This document shows positions 25,290 to 33,053 of a stretch of DNA of 35,190 nt, piece after piece. The notes below the pieces were generated by a model. That model was not told the DNA's origin and did not search any database. It saw only the letters and a program-made list of their open reading frames with translations. Source of the DNA: Chitinophagales bacterium. GTDB taxonomy: Bacteria; Bacteroidota; Bacteroidia; Chitinophagales; JANQFB01. How positions within the stretch are numbered: the first letter of the stretch is position 1; each line of letters begins with the position of its first letter. The stretch is from assembly GCA_028278085.1 (NCBI GenBank), contig JANQFB010000419.1, positions 1 to 35,190 on the forward strand, read 5' to 3'. The translations under genes were made by a program, and so were the position numbers.

Positions 25290-26423
25290 CTACTTCCGAT
25301 AAGTGATCCGATAGATCATATCCGCATGATCATCCGATAACAACACCGAACCATCCGGCATTTGCAGCAAGGCCACCGGCCGGCCCCAGGCATTGTTGCC
25401 TTCCAGCCAGCCCTCGATAAAGGGTTCGTAACTGAGAGCCTTATTACCATTCAGTTTAACTTGCATCACCCGGTAGCCGATAGGCTTACTGCGGTTCCAG
25501 GATCCGTGCTCAGCGATCAGCAATTGGTTCCGGTATGCTTCCGGAAACATATCGCCGGTGTAGAAGATCAATCCCAACGCCGCCACATGTGGGCCTAATT
25601 TTTGAGCCGGTGGGACGAATTCTTTACAATCCCGTTTCTTCCCAAAATCCGGGTCGGCGAAGTCGCCGCCATGGCAATATGGATAACCGAAATGGAGGCC
25701 TGTTGTCGGAGCGCGGTTCAGTTCGTCGGGAGGCATATCATCGCCCAGGTTATCACCGCCATTATCCGTGAACCACATCTCTGCTGTTTCCGGATGCCAG
25801 GTAAAGCCGACCGAATTCCTGACTCCACTGGCGAAAATTTCCAAATCACTGCCGTCTTTGTTCATCCGCATGATCGTGGCATAAACGGATCGTTCGCTTT
25901 CACAAATATTGCATGGCGCTCCTACGGGCACATACAACTTCCCATCTGGTCCGAAGGCGATATATTTCCACCCGTGGTGGCGGTCGGTCGGGAAGTCGTC
26001 GCGGATCACCACCGGCGCCGGCGGGTTTTTCAGATGGTTTTCGATCTGATCGAAACGGATCACCCGGCTGATCTCCGCTACATACAGCGATCCGTCTTTG
26101 AACGCCACCCCATTCGGCATCCGCAATCCTTTAGCGATAATATGTACCTGATCAGCTTTAAAATCGCCATCCTCATCTTCAATGGCATAAACTTTTCCTT
26201 CTCCCCGGGTCGCTACAAATAACGTTCCTTTATCCCCCAGCACCATCGACCGCGCATTGGGCACATCACCTGCATAAACGTGGATCTCAAACCCCTCCGG
26301 TAACCGGAGCGATCCCAGATCAGGATCCCCGCCGGCAATAAAGGGCGTGCAAAAAGGGATGCCAAATAATACAACGAGGAAGGGAGATAGCTTTAAGGGA
26401 TTTTTGAGCGGATTCGGTATCAT
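25290..26423 (-). CDS. Exported sorbosone-dehydrogenase-like propeller oxidoreductase
   Basis: This 377-residue protein has a hydrophobic signal segment (about 12-30). The rest is a six-bladed quinoprotein-type propeller: LRLPEGFEIHVYAGDVPNAR, ADQVHIIAKGLRMPNGVAF, HHGWKYIAFGPDGKLYVPVG, PCNIC, VRNSVGFTWHPETAEMWFTDNG and IAEHGSWNRSKPIGYRV. It matches the PQQ-dependent sorbosone/glucose dehydrogenase superfamily, in which the conserved His, Arg and the Asp of the NGGD stretch (WFTDNGGDNLGDD) are expected near PQQ and calcium. It would oxidise a sugar or alcohol in the periplasm; the substrate cannot be assigned. No PQQ synthesis genes are in the window. Confidence 0.88.
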   Translation of the reverse strand: MIPNPLKNPLKLSPFLVVLFGIPFCTPFIAGGDPDLGSLRLPEGFEIHVYAGDVPNARSMVLGDKGTLFVATRGEGKVYAIEDEDGDFKADQVHIIAKGLRMPNGVAFKDGSLYVAEISRVIRFDQIENHLKNPPAPVVIRDDFPTDRHHGWKYIAFGPDGKLYVPVGAPCNICESERSVYATIMRMNKDGSDLEIFASGVRNSVGFTWHPETAEMWFTDNGGDNLGDDMPPDELNRAPTTGLHFGYPYCHGGDFADPDFGKKRDCKEFVPPAQKLGPHVAALGLIFYTGDMFPEAYRNQLLIAEHGSWNRSKPIGYRVMQVKLNGNKALSYEPFIEGWLEGNNAWGRPVALLQMPDGSVLLSDDHADMIYRITYRK

Positions 26424-26492
26424 TGTATGAAGGATTGAGCGGTTAGCATCTTGGAAATATTACAGTTAAAGTTAAGCAGAAAAATCATCCGA

Positions 26493-26571
26493 AGGTCGGT
26501 GGGGACACCGACCTCGGAGTGAGATTTTTCTCCCCCATTCAGAGGTCGGTGTCCCCACCGACCATGGGGGA
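26493..26571. repeat. REPIN: two inverted REP-like palindromes next to the RAYT gene
   Basis: The first palindrome is GGTCGGTG-GGGA-CACCGACC (26494-26513; 9-bp stem counting the flanking A and T). The second, at 26544-26563, is its exact reverse complement with loop TCCC, so the pair is inverted across a 30-base spacer. The second is clamped further by TCCCCCAT (26531-26538) with ATGGGGGA (26564-26571). It ends 2 bases past the RAYT stop codon. Confidence 0.85.
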
Positions 26572-26573
26572 TT

Positions 26574-27137
26574 TTAAAACTCCTCCAAATAATGTGTCAA
26601 AAACCCGAATTCATCTTTTTCCAATTCATAATAACTGGCAGAAGACCAATAATAGTCTTCGGGTGTATCAGAAAGGTTCCATCTTCCAGCCATGGGATTG
26701 TTATGAATGTAATTGATTGTTTGCTCTGCCTTTTTCCTGGAATCTATTAATACGGCAAGTGCATCTCTTTGCCAAACCCGGTGTGTCCTGTCTTTTTCCT
26801 CGACCCGATAGTGCTTCAAAAGATGTGGAAAATAGTCTTTCAAATCCTGGATCAGCACATGGGCAGTGAATTTATGGAAGCTGGCATGTGGCGCTTCTTT
26901 CCCGTTCATGGCTTCGAGCCTCCATACAAGATGAATGTGATTCGGCATGATAACAAATGCATAAACGGTTATTTTTTGGGTCTTAACCAGGTGCTTGAGG
27001 GAATCCACTATAAATTGTTTGTATTTATCCGGGGTCAGTAGCATTTGCCAGTTGATAATGGTACTGGTCCAAAAATATACCCGATGTAGATACATTTTTG
27101 ATTTCCGGTCCGGTGTAAAAATGTCCGTTTCCTTCAT
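26574..27137 (-). CDS. REP-associated tyrosine transposase (RAYT), Y1/HUH type
   Basis: This 187-residue protein is a single-strand DNA endonuclease of the IS200/IS605-related Y1 superfamily. The metal-binding HUH motif is H67-I-H69 in VIMPNHIHLVW. The likely nucleophile is Y143 in INYIHNNPMAGRW, and the tail PEDYYWSSASYYE is characteristic of RAYTs. The domain is complete, without frameshift. There is no accessory TnpB and there are no classic IS ends; instead hairpins lie just 3' (26493-26571) and 94 bases 5' (27229-27252), as expected for a gene that mobilises REP elements rather than itself. Members are usually single-copy and vertically kept. It is alone on its strand. Confidence 0.9.
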   Translation of the reverse strand: MKETDIFTPDRKSKMYLHRVYFWTSTIINWQMLLTPDKYKQFIVDSLKHLVKTQKITVYAFVIMPNHIHLVWRLEAMNGKEAPHASFHKFTAHVLIQDLKDYFPHLLKHYRVEEKDRTHRVWQRDALAVLIDSRKKAEQTINYIHNNPMAGRWNLSDTPEDYYWSSASYYELEKDEFGFLTHYLEEF

Positions 27138-27201
27138 GATGTGGATGTTCGCGCAATGGGGGTATTGGAGTTGGTAAAATAAGGATAATTATGGTTTGTT
27201 T

Positions 27202-27234
27202 CGTTGCTTGTCCGTTGCTGGTCCGTTGCTGGTC
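27202..27234. repeat. Three tandem 11-base repeats running into a REP palindrome
   Basis: CGTTGCTTGTC, CGTTGCTGGTC and CGTTGCTGGTC lie head to tail; the first copy differs by one base. The GGTC of the third copy is the start of the palindrome at 27229-27252, so the tandem unit may have been copied from the hairpin arm. Confidence 0.75.
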
Positions 27235-27252
27235 TGTGGGGACACAGACCAG
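27229..27252. repeat. REP-like palindrome upstream of the RAYT gene
   Basis: A perfect 10-bp stem (CTGGTCTGTG with CACAGACCAG) closes a GGGA loop. Compared with the 26.5-kb copies, the stem differs at one pair (G-C to T-A) changed on both sides, while the loop is unchanged. Confidence 0.8.
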
Positions 27253-27310
27253 GAAGGATGATGGTGCAGTGAAATGAACTAAATCGGCTAATGATAAGTT
27301 AAGGATACAT

Positions 27311-27508
27311 ATGTCCAAATTCGACTTTTTCATTTCCTGGGGGCAGATCATTGCGGGGATCATTGTCTTATTGGTCTTCGGCTTTGTGCTGGATTGGTGG
27401 GCCGCCGGGGTGATTTTGGCGGTTGTTTTGGTCTTTCACGGTCTCGGGGAATTGAACCAGAGTCCATCAAAGGAAAAGGATTCGAAAGAGACTAAAGAGG
27501 ATCGGTAA
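27311..27508 (+). CDS. Small membrane protein of unknown function
   Basis: This 65-residue protein has two predicted membrane helices (about 10-27 and 30-44; WGQIIAGIIVLLVFGFVLDW, then AAGVILAVVLVFHGL) and a charged cytoplasmic-type tail (SPSKEKDSKETKEDR). No family is recognised. The clean hydrophobic and charged partition supports a real gene despite its size. It is convergent with the coiled-coil gene at 27681 across a word array. Confidence 0.65.
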   Translation: MSKFDFFISWGQIIAGIIVLLVFGFVLDWWAAGVILAVVLVFHGLGELNQSPSKEKDSKETKEDR

Positions 27509-27607
27509 ACCCCATTCGAAAGGAATATCAACTGCTAATGGATTTGCCGGTTCTGGCAAATGACCGTTTGATGCACCTGCAAACACCAGAAGATGAACCT
27601 CGATTGA

Positions 27608-27690
27608 TGAATGATGAAGAGGTTCTTCATCATTCAATCCTTCAATCTCTGAATCCTTCAATTCCCCAATCCTCCATCCCTCACTCATCC
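27608..27690. repeat. TTCAATCC word array with a 13-bp palindrome
   Basis: TGAATGATGAAGA (27608-27620) pairs perfectly with TCTTCATCATTCA (27624-27636) across three bases. Words TTCAATCC, TTCAATCTC, GAATCC, CCAATCC, CCATCCC and CTCATCC continue to about 27690, running through the TGA stop (27681-27683) and last codons of the minus-strand gene. It is the third such array at a convergent junction. Confidence 0.75.
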
Positions 27691-28025
27691 TGGTGCAGCA
27701 GGCTGTCGATCTTGTGGTGCAAAACATCGGCAGTTTTGCGGATCTTTTCGTCGAGCGTTCTTAATTCCGACCTGATCTTTCCATCAGGGTCCTTTAGATC
27801 TTTTTCAATATTTTCGGAAAGCTCCTTGGTTTTCACATGCAGTCGGTAGGCTTCTTTTTCGAGCACTTTAGCGGTCTTCTCCAGTTCTTTCAGGATTTCC
27901 TCCCATTGATCCTCCGCAGCGCTTTTGGTGGAATCGGGAGGTGTTGTTGTGGCTTGCCCGAATAGCTGAAAATTCCATAAAAAGGCTCCGGCAAGCATCA
28001 GGCCTATGATATTGTTACGCTTCAT
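27681..28025 (-). CDS. Exported coiled-coil protein of unknown function
   Basis: This 114-residue protein has a signal peptide (about 1-24, LWNFQLFGQ). The mature part is one long amphipathic helix with heptad character (QWEEILKELEKTAKVLEKEA, RSELRTLDEKIRKTADVLHH). The role is unknown; it could be a periplasmic oligomer or chaperone-like coil. Its C-terminal codons are overlapped by the 27.6-kb word array, so the exact end may have shifted in evolution. Confidence 0.72.
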   Translation of the reverse strand: MKRNNIIGLMLAGAFLWNFQLFGQATTTPPDSTKSAAEDQWEEILKELEKTAKVLEKEAYRLHVKTKELSENIEKDLKDPDGKIRSELRTLDEKIRKTADVLHHKIDSLLHQDE

Positions 28026-28092
28026 GATCGATGTTTTGTTTGATAAAGATCCTCAAAAATTGTACCGCAAACAAGCCCCATGCGCCACGGTT

Positions 28093-28503
28093 TTATTCAT
28101 AAATGATCTCATGGGTAATCTCGGCGCTGGGCGCCAGTTGGGCGCTCACCCCGCAATATTTTTCCCGGGAAAGATTGACGGCCTTTTCTACCTTATCCGT
28201 CGGGACGTCCTTTCCGGCAACCCGGTAGATAATATGTATCTGGTGATAATATTTCGGGTGTTCTTCGGTCAGGACGCCCGATACGTCGATCCGTAGCCCG
28301 TCGAAAGACACCCGCATTTTTTGTAACAGGGATACCACATCGATGCCGGTGCATCCGGCCAGGGCAGCCAGGATCAGGCGCTTGGGGGAAGGACCGCTAT
28401 CGTCACCGATAGGTTGTTGGGCGTCCATGATAACTTTATGATCCTGGATATCGGCTTCAAAGGCCATGTTATGGGTCCAGGTGCAGCTAATTTGATGATC
28501 CAT
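28093..28503 (-). CDS. OsmC/Ohr family peroxide-handling protein
   Basis: This 136-residue cytoplasmic protein reduces organic hydroperoxides in characterised relatives. The two redox cysteines are present: C51 in LAALAGCTGIDV and C117 in REKYCGVSAQL. The GPSPKRLILAALAGCT context is typical of the YhfA-like OsmC branch. It is divergent from the thioredoxin gene (95-base gap), so the two may share a redox-responsive control region, though no regulator site was identified. Ohr-type lipoyl reduction versus another reductant cannot be decided from sequence. Confidence 0.92.
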   Translation of the reverse strand: MDHQISCTWTHNMAFEADIQDHKVIMDAQQPIGDDSGPSPKRLILAALAGCTGIDVVSLLQKMRVSFDGLRIDVSGVLTEEHPKYYHQIHIIYRVAGKDVPTDKVEKAVNLSREKYCGVSAQLAPSAEITHEIIYE

Positions 28504-28598
28504 GAATATTGGTTTTTGCTTTCAGTGGTAAAACAGCAAAATGGATAATATTGGTTCCGGGAACTTTTGAATCCTCCCCAAAGTTGATAAAATTATCC

Positions 28599-28973
28599 AT
28601 GCGAAAAGTTAAGGTAAATCATACTCCGAACCAAGCAACGGTCATTGACGTTACCGATTTCGAAAATGAGGTGATCCGGGAAAGTTTCCAAAAGCCGGTA
28701 GTGGCGGATTTTTGGGCACCCTGGTGCGGGCCATGTGTAGCATTAGGCCCGGTGCTCGGGGAGATAGTCGAGGCAGCAAGCGGCCGGTGGAAACTGGCCA
28801 AGATCAATGTGGAAGATTATCCGAAGCTGGCCGCCGAACAAGGCGTAATGGGGATACCGAATGTCGTCCTGTATATCGACGGTGAACGGACAGCCGAATT
28901 TTCCGGATCCATGCCGAAGCCTGAAATCGAACAATGGCTGGCCCGCTATCTGCCAGGAGAACCGCAGTCATAA
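28599..28973 (+). CDS. Thioredoxin
   Basis: From the ATG at 28599 this is a 124-residue thioredoxin: active site W42-C43-G-P-C46 in DFWAPWCGPC, cis-proline P87 in MGIPNVVLY, and the typical KINVEDYPKLAAEQGV strand-helix. It reduces protein disulphides in the cytoplasm. The frame can be extended to a TTG at 28509, but the extra 30 residues are unrelated to thioredoxins and would read through the divergent control region, so ATG 28599 is preferred. It is convergent with the response regulator gene (7-base gap). Confidence 0.93.
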   Translation: MRKVKVNHTPNQATVIDVTDFENEVIRESFQKPVVADFWAPWCGPCVALGPVLGEIVEAASGRWKLAKINVEDYPKLAAEQGVMGIPNVVLYIDGERTAEFSGSMPKPEIEQWLARYLPGEPQS

Positions 28974-28980
28974 AGCCGGA

Positions 28981-29385
28981 TCATTCACCGGATGCATCCT
29001 CCGAAGAACATTTGGAGATCAATCTTTCCATTTTATATTTGAGATCATGCACCTCATATGGCTTGGACACAAACATGCACAAGCTATGATCTTTGAAGGC
29101 CTGTTCGATCTCCTCCGTCTTGCTATAGCCGGAAATGATCATCCGGCCTGGGGATACACCGGGCATCCTCGATTGTACTTCCTGCAGAAACTGAACACCG
29201 CTCATTTTAGGCATTCGCTGATCGGTAATGATCAGGTCGATCTTTTCCTTATCCAAGATCTCCAGTCCTTCCTCCGCAGAGGTGGTAGTGAAGATATTAT
29301 AATTCGTTCGGTACACGGATGCGAATACTCTGAGATTCGTTTCCTCATCATCCACATACAAGATGTTATGTTTCAACTGTTTCAT
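28981..29385 (-). CDS. Stand-alone response regulator receiver
   Basis: This 134-residue single-domain receiver has an acidic pair D12-D13 (LYVDDEETN), phospho-acceptor D55 (LIITDQRMPKMSG), a conserved Ser S85 (MIISGYS) and Lys K108 (FVSKPYE). There is no output domain. It lies 104 bases downstream of the histidine kinase gene on the same strand, so it is very probably its partner, passing phosphate on or acting by protein contact. The few extra C-terminal residues (SKCSSEDASGE) are unstructured. Confidence 0.92.
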   Translation of the reverse strand: MKQLKHNILYVDDEETNLRVFASVYRTNYNIFTTTSAEEGLEILDKEKIDLIITDQRMPKMSGVQFLQEVQSRMPGVSPGRMIISGYSKTEEIEQAFKDHSLCMFVSKPYEVHDLKYKMERLISKCSSEDASGE

Positions 29386-29489
29386 TGGGTTAAGGCTATT
29401 TGCTGGTAATTGGTGATTGGAATACGGCCTAATTTAAGACTGTTTCAGCATATTTTTTTGCATTTTATTTAATTTCTTTGGTACCCTTG

Positions 29490-32400
29490 TCACTGATGCT
29501 TCGGTAAGGTGATCGTGAAGGCTGTTCCCGCGTCAAGCTGGCTGGTTACTTCAATTTTTCCATGGTGTTTGTTGATAATCCCATAAACGATTGATAAACC
29601 CAACCCGGTTCCTTCCCCAATTTCCTTGGTCGTATAAAAAGGTTCGAAAACATGCTTTAACGTAACATTATCCATGCCAACCCCGTCATCTGCAAAGATG
29701 ATCTGGATCTGATCTCCGATATCGCGGGTTTGTATGGCAATATGTCCTTCTTCGCGGCAAGCTTGCTGCGCATTCACCAGCAGGTTCATGAATACCTGGT
29801 TGAGCTGACCCGGATAGCACATGATCTCCCCGATAGACTCGTCATAGTTTTTGTCAATGGTCAAAAACTTTTCTTTTAATTTGCTATTAAGGATGCGAAG
29901 GGTGCTATCGATGCCCTGATGGATATTGGCGGTTGTAAAATCCGTGGTCTCAGTTCGGGAGAAATTCCGCAGATCCGTAACAATACCCGCGGTCCGCTTG
30001 GCGCCGATTTGTATGTCTTCGATATTCTGGGTAATGCATTCCCGGAGCATGTCGAGGTCTTCTCCATTGGCATTTTTATAACCTTTGTCGAAACCATGCC
30101 CGGGTGAAACACCGGTTCTGCTGTCCAGGTAATGATCAACGATGCCCATCATTTCTTTAAAGTCATTGCCCAGAGAGCTCGAACCGACACTAACGACATT
30201 GATAGAGTTATTGATCTCATGCGCGATCCCGGCAGTCAGCAAACCCAAAGAAGCCATTTTCTCCGAATGGATAAGTTGTTGTTCTTTTTCTTTCAATTCC
30301 TCGTAGGCCTTTTCACTGGTTTCTTTGGCTTCGTACAGCTCACGGGTCCGTTTTTCCACCAATTCACGCAGCGCTGCCTGACGCTTGTTCAGCCAATACA
30401 ACCGTGCCTGTATGATGATAATGACCAATCCTCCCACCGTTAGGATCATCGCACTCCTGAACCACCAGGTTTGCCACCAGTAGGGCAATACGGTAACCTG
30501 GCAGGATGCTTCATGGTCGCTCCAAAATCCATGGTGGTTCATAGCTTTGACATGAAACCGGTAGCTTCCCGGGTCGAGATTGGTAAAATAGGCTGTCCGG
30601 CGGTTGCCGGCATCGATCCACCGGTCGTCGTAGCCTTCCAGTTTGTATTGATATTTTACTTTTTCGGGAGCGGTAAAGTTCAGGCCGATATAATGAATTT
30701 CAAGGTCGCGATTCCCGGATTTCAGCAGGATCTCCTGCTTGGGTGCGATCGTTTGCTGAGCGACAACAACTTTTTCGATATCGATAGGTGTCGGTAAATC
30801 GATCATGTGTAAACCCGGAACATCCACCTCCGCCAATCCGTTAATGGTCGGAAAATACATCTTCCCATCCGCAGTTTGCCAACCGGCAGGTTGAGAACCA
30901 CCGAATCCTTCGGACATACCGTCGTCCGGGCCAAAGCTAACGCAATACACCGACTCCGTCACACCGTCGGCAAAATCATTCAGTACCGACCGGTTGACGA
31001 AATACAGGCCCATATTGCCCAGCATCCATAGATTGCTATGCTTATCTTCCAGGATCCGGGAGACAACATTATCGAACAGACCGTTTTCTGTGGTGTACTT
31101 CGTTAACCAGCCATCCTTCAACCTGGCCAGGCCACCTCCATAGGTCCCGATCCACAACACGCCTTCCTCATCCTCGTGCAAGGCTCTGACCATCCCGGGT
31201 GGCAGCCCGTCTGCCGGAGTATAGTTGGTGAATTGGCTGCCGTCAAAATAACTAAGCCCTTCACCCGTGCCGATCCACAAGCCATCGTTTTTACTTTGCA
31301 GGATCGTCCGCACATCATTGTCGACCAACCCTTCATCGACTGTATAACGGATACCGGCGGAATCTTTCAGGGACAACAGCCCATCCTCCAACCCTAACCA
31401 GATCAGGCCGTTCCGGTCTTCGAAGATGACATTTACCCAGCCCTTTGTTTCATTGGCCCAGAATTCTCTGATATTCCGGCCGTCCGGAGTCCTGGATATC
31501 TTATGATCATGCCCGATCCACAATAAACCTTTGGTATCGTATAATAAGGAACGAACACATTTGATCCTTCCCCGATCAGTAATCTCTTCCGTTATCATTT
31601 CTCCATCTTTAAAATGCTTGAGGCCCTGGCATGAATAGCCGATCCATAGCCCTCCCTGGCCATCGGTCGTTACCGGTAAAACAGATCTCTCAGGCTGGTT
31701 TTCATCGATAACATGTTTGCTGACGATCCTTTTACTGAACCTGATCAATCCATGGCTGTTGGTGCCCAGCCAAAGATTATTTTCCCGATCACAGAAAAGG
31801 GACCGGATACTAACCTTGCGAGGGAAAGTTTCCGGGAAGATCTCATTCCAGGTAGTTTCCAATGAACCGGGACGGATACTTTGCAAACCATTTCCGGTAC
31901 TGATGAATACCTGGCCTTCATGATTGCCAAAAACAGACCATATAAAGTCAGGTTTTGCCAATTGAATATGGTCAACGGAATGCTTATCGACCGAAAGGCG
32001 ATAAATACCATGCGGATGCCCGACCCATAAATTACCAAGCTTGTCTTCATAGATAGCGGTAATGGCTTTCCCTCCGGTATTTCCCGTGTCTAGCACCCAT
32101 TCGCTGTTTTGATAAGCTAGCAACCCTTTTTTCGTTCCGGCATAAAGTTTTCCATGCTCGGTCAGGTAAAGGTCGTATACGGCAAAGGCTTGCTCAATTC
32201 CCTCGACCGGCCGGTCTTGGATAACATTGTCGGTATAGCTGCTTAACCCTGATTCGGTACCCAGCCAGATCACCCCCCCGGCATCTTCGTTAATGGTGAT
32301 GACGGAATGGTCTTTTAACGCTTTGAAGGATCTGAATTGACCGTTTTCATAAAGGCTTACGCCATCATCCTGGTGACCTATCCAAAGCCGGCCTTGAGTA

Positions 32401-32747
32401 TCCTCGAACAATGACAATATCCGGTTACTGGCCAGGCCAGGCGAATTGCTGATATCGAAAACGGTGAAACTAATGCCATTGAAACGAGCCAGGCCGCCGA
32501 AGGTGCCCAGCCAGATATAACCGTCTTTCGTTTGAATGATATCGTTGACCGAATTCTGGGGGATGCCACTGCTTGTTGTCCAGGATTGGAGCATAAAGCG
32601 GTGGTCCAGGGGCCGCTGTAGCTTGATGGAGTGTTGAGGATTCGATAACCCGATGACTGGAAGAATACTCAACAATTGAACCGTCAATAGCCAGCTCATT
32701 AACTGAAATAAACAGTTTTTTAGGGCTAAATCATACTGCATAGTCAT
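29490..32747 (-). CDS. Propeller/Y_Y_Y sensor histidine kinase
   Basis: This 1085-residue inner-membrane sensor has an N-terminal hydrophobic segment (about 13-35). The periplasmic propeller (about 45-650) has many blades (GYIWLGTFGGLARFNG, GRLWIGHQDDGVSLYENG, GVLWIGTYGGGLARLKDG). A Y_Y_Y domain (about 680-755; YKLEGYDDRWIDAGN) and one membrane helix (about 762-783) follow. The cytoplasmic part has a coiled coil (about 795-830), the phospho-acceptor H843 in AGIAHEINNSIN, and a HATPase domain with the N box (QVFMNLLVNAQQAC), G1 (FADDGVGMDN) and G2 (GEGTGLGLSIVYG). Unlike many Bacteroidota relatives it lacks fused receiver and AraC domains; the receiver is a separate downstream gene. The ligand is unknown; relatives at polysaccharide loci sense oligosaccharides, but no such locus is seen here. 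Confidence 0.94.
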   Translation of the reverse strand: MTMQYDLALKNCLFQLMSWLLTVQLLSILPVIGLSNPQHSIKLQRPLDHRFMLQSWTTSSGIPQNSVNDIIQTKDGYIWLGTFGGLARFNGISFTVFDISNSPGLASNRILSLFEDTQGRLWIGHQDDGVSLYENGQFRSFKALKDHSVITINEDAGGVIWLGTESGLSSYTDNVIQDRPVEGIEQAFAVYDLYLTEHGKLYAGTKKGLLAYQNSEWVLDTGNTGGKAITAIYEDKLGNLWVGHPHGIYRLSVDKHSVDHIQLAKPDFIWSVFGNHEGQVFISTGNGLQSIRPGSLETTWNEIFPETFPRKVSIRSLFCDRENNLWLGTNSHGLIRFSKRIVSKHVIDENQPERSVLPVTTDGQGGLWIGYSCQGLKHFKDGEMITEEITDRGRIKCVRSLLYDTKGLLWIGHDHKISRTPDGRNIREFWANETKGWVNVIFEDRNGLIWLGLEDGLLSLKDSAGIRYTVDEGLVDNDVRTILQSKNDGLWIGTGEGLSYFDGSQFTNYTPADGLPPGMVRALHEDEEGVLWIGTYGGGLARLKDGWLTKYTTENGLFDNVVSRILEDKHSNLWMLGNMGLYFVNRSVLNDFADGVTESVYCVSFGPDDGMSEGFGGSQPAGWQTADGKMYFPTINGLAEVDVPGLHMIDLPTPIDIEKVVVAQQTIAPKQEILLKSGNRDLEIHYIGLNFTAPEKVKYQYKLEGYDDRWIDAGNRRTAYFTNLDPGSYRFHVKAMNHHGFWSDHEASCQVTVLPYWWQTWWFRSAMILTVGGLVIIIIQARLYWLNKRQAALRELVEKRTRELYEAKETSEKAYEELKEKEQQLIHSEKMASLGLLTAGIAHEINNSINVVSVGSSSLGNDFKEMMGIVDHYLDSRTGVSPGHGFDKGYKNANGEDLDMLRECITQNIEDIQIGAKRTAGIVTDLRNFSRTETTDFTTANIHQGIDSTLRILNSKLKEKFLTIDKNYDESIGEIMCYPGQLNQVFMNLLVNAQQACREEGHIAIQTRDIGDQIQIIFADDGVGMDNVTLKHVFEPFYTTKEIGEGTGLGLSIVYGIINKHHGKIEVTSQLDAGTAFTITLPKHQ

Positions 32748-33053
32748 TTATTTCTTTATGGAAATAGGGATCTTCTACTGTTGAATAGCAAATACTATCA
32801 TGAGAATTGACGTTTCCAGTGACCAAGCAGCTACCTTCCGGCGCATGTATAGCAACGGTCAATGCTGTAAAACGAGGTGGGGTAAGTTATACGTTCTACT
32901 GTCTCGTGATGGATCTTGAAGCGGATGATCCAATATACCGTATAGACCTCTTTTACCTGATCTTGGGAGGCATGGCTGAAAGGTTTAGCGGACCATACCT
33001 TGAATTAAATATACAAAAGTTTACACAAAATCCTATGGCCCGGGATGAAATTT
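32748..33053. other. 306-base intergenic region upstream of the histidine kinase gene
   Basis: It separates the kinase start from the aat stop. It holds no consensus promoter on the minus strand. A minus-strand sequence near 33007-33031 (ATTTTGTGTAAAC-TTTTGTATA) resembles the leader of the gene at 22131. A plus-strand frame (32807-33238) runs on into aat in antisense, and a 39-codon frame starts at 32800; neither looks like protein. Confidence 0.5.

Noticed and set aside
26574-27137. Ordinary IS200/IS605 insertion sequence
   Set aside because: The protein has RAYT-specific C-terminal features, no TnpB and no IS-type ends; flanking elements are REP palindromes.
28509-28598. N-terminal extension of thioredoxin from TTG
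   Set aside because: The extra 30 residues are not thioredoxin-like and cover the divergent control region; ATG 28599 gives a normal family start.
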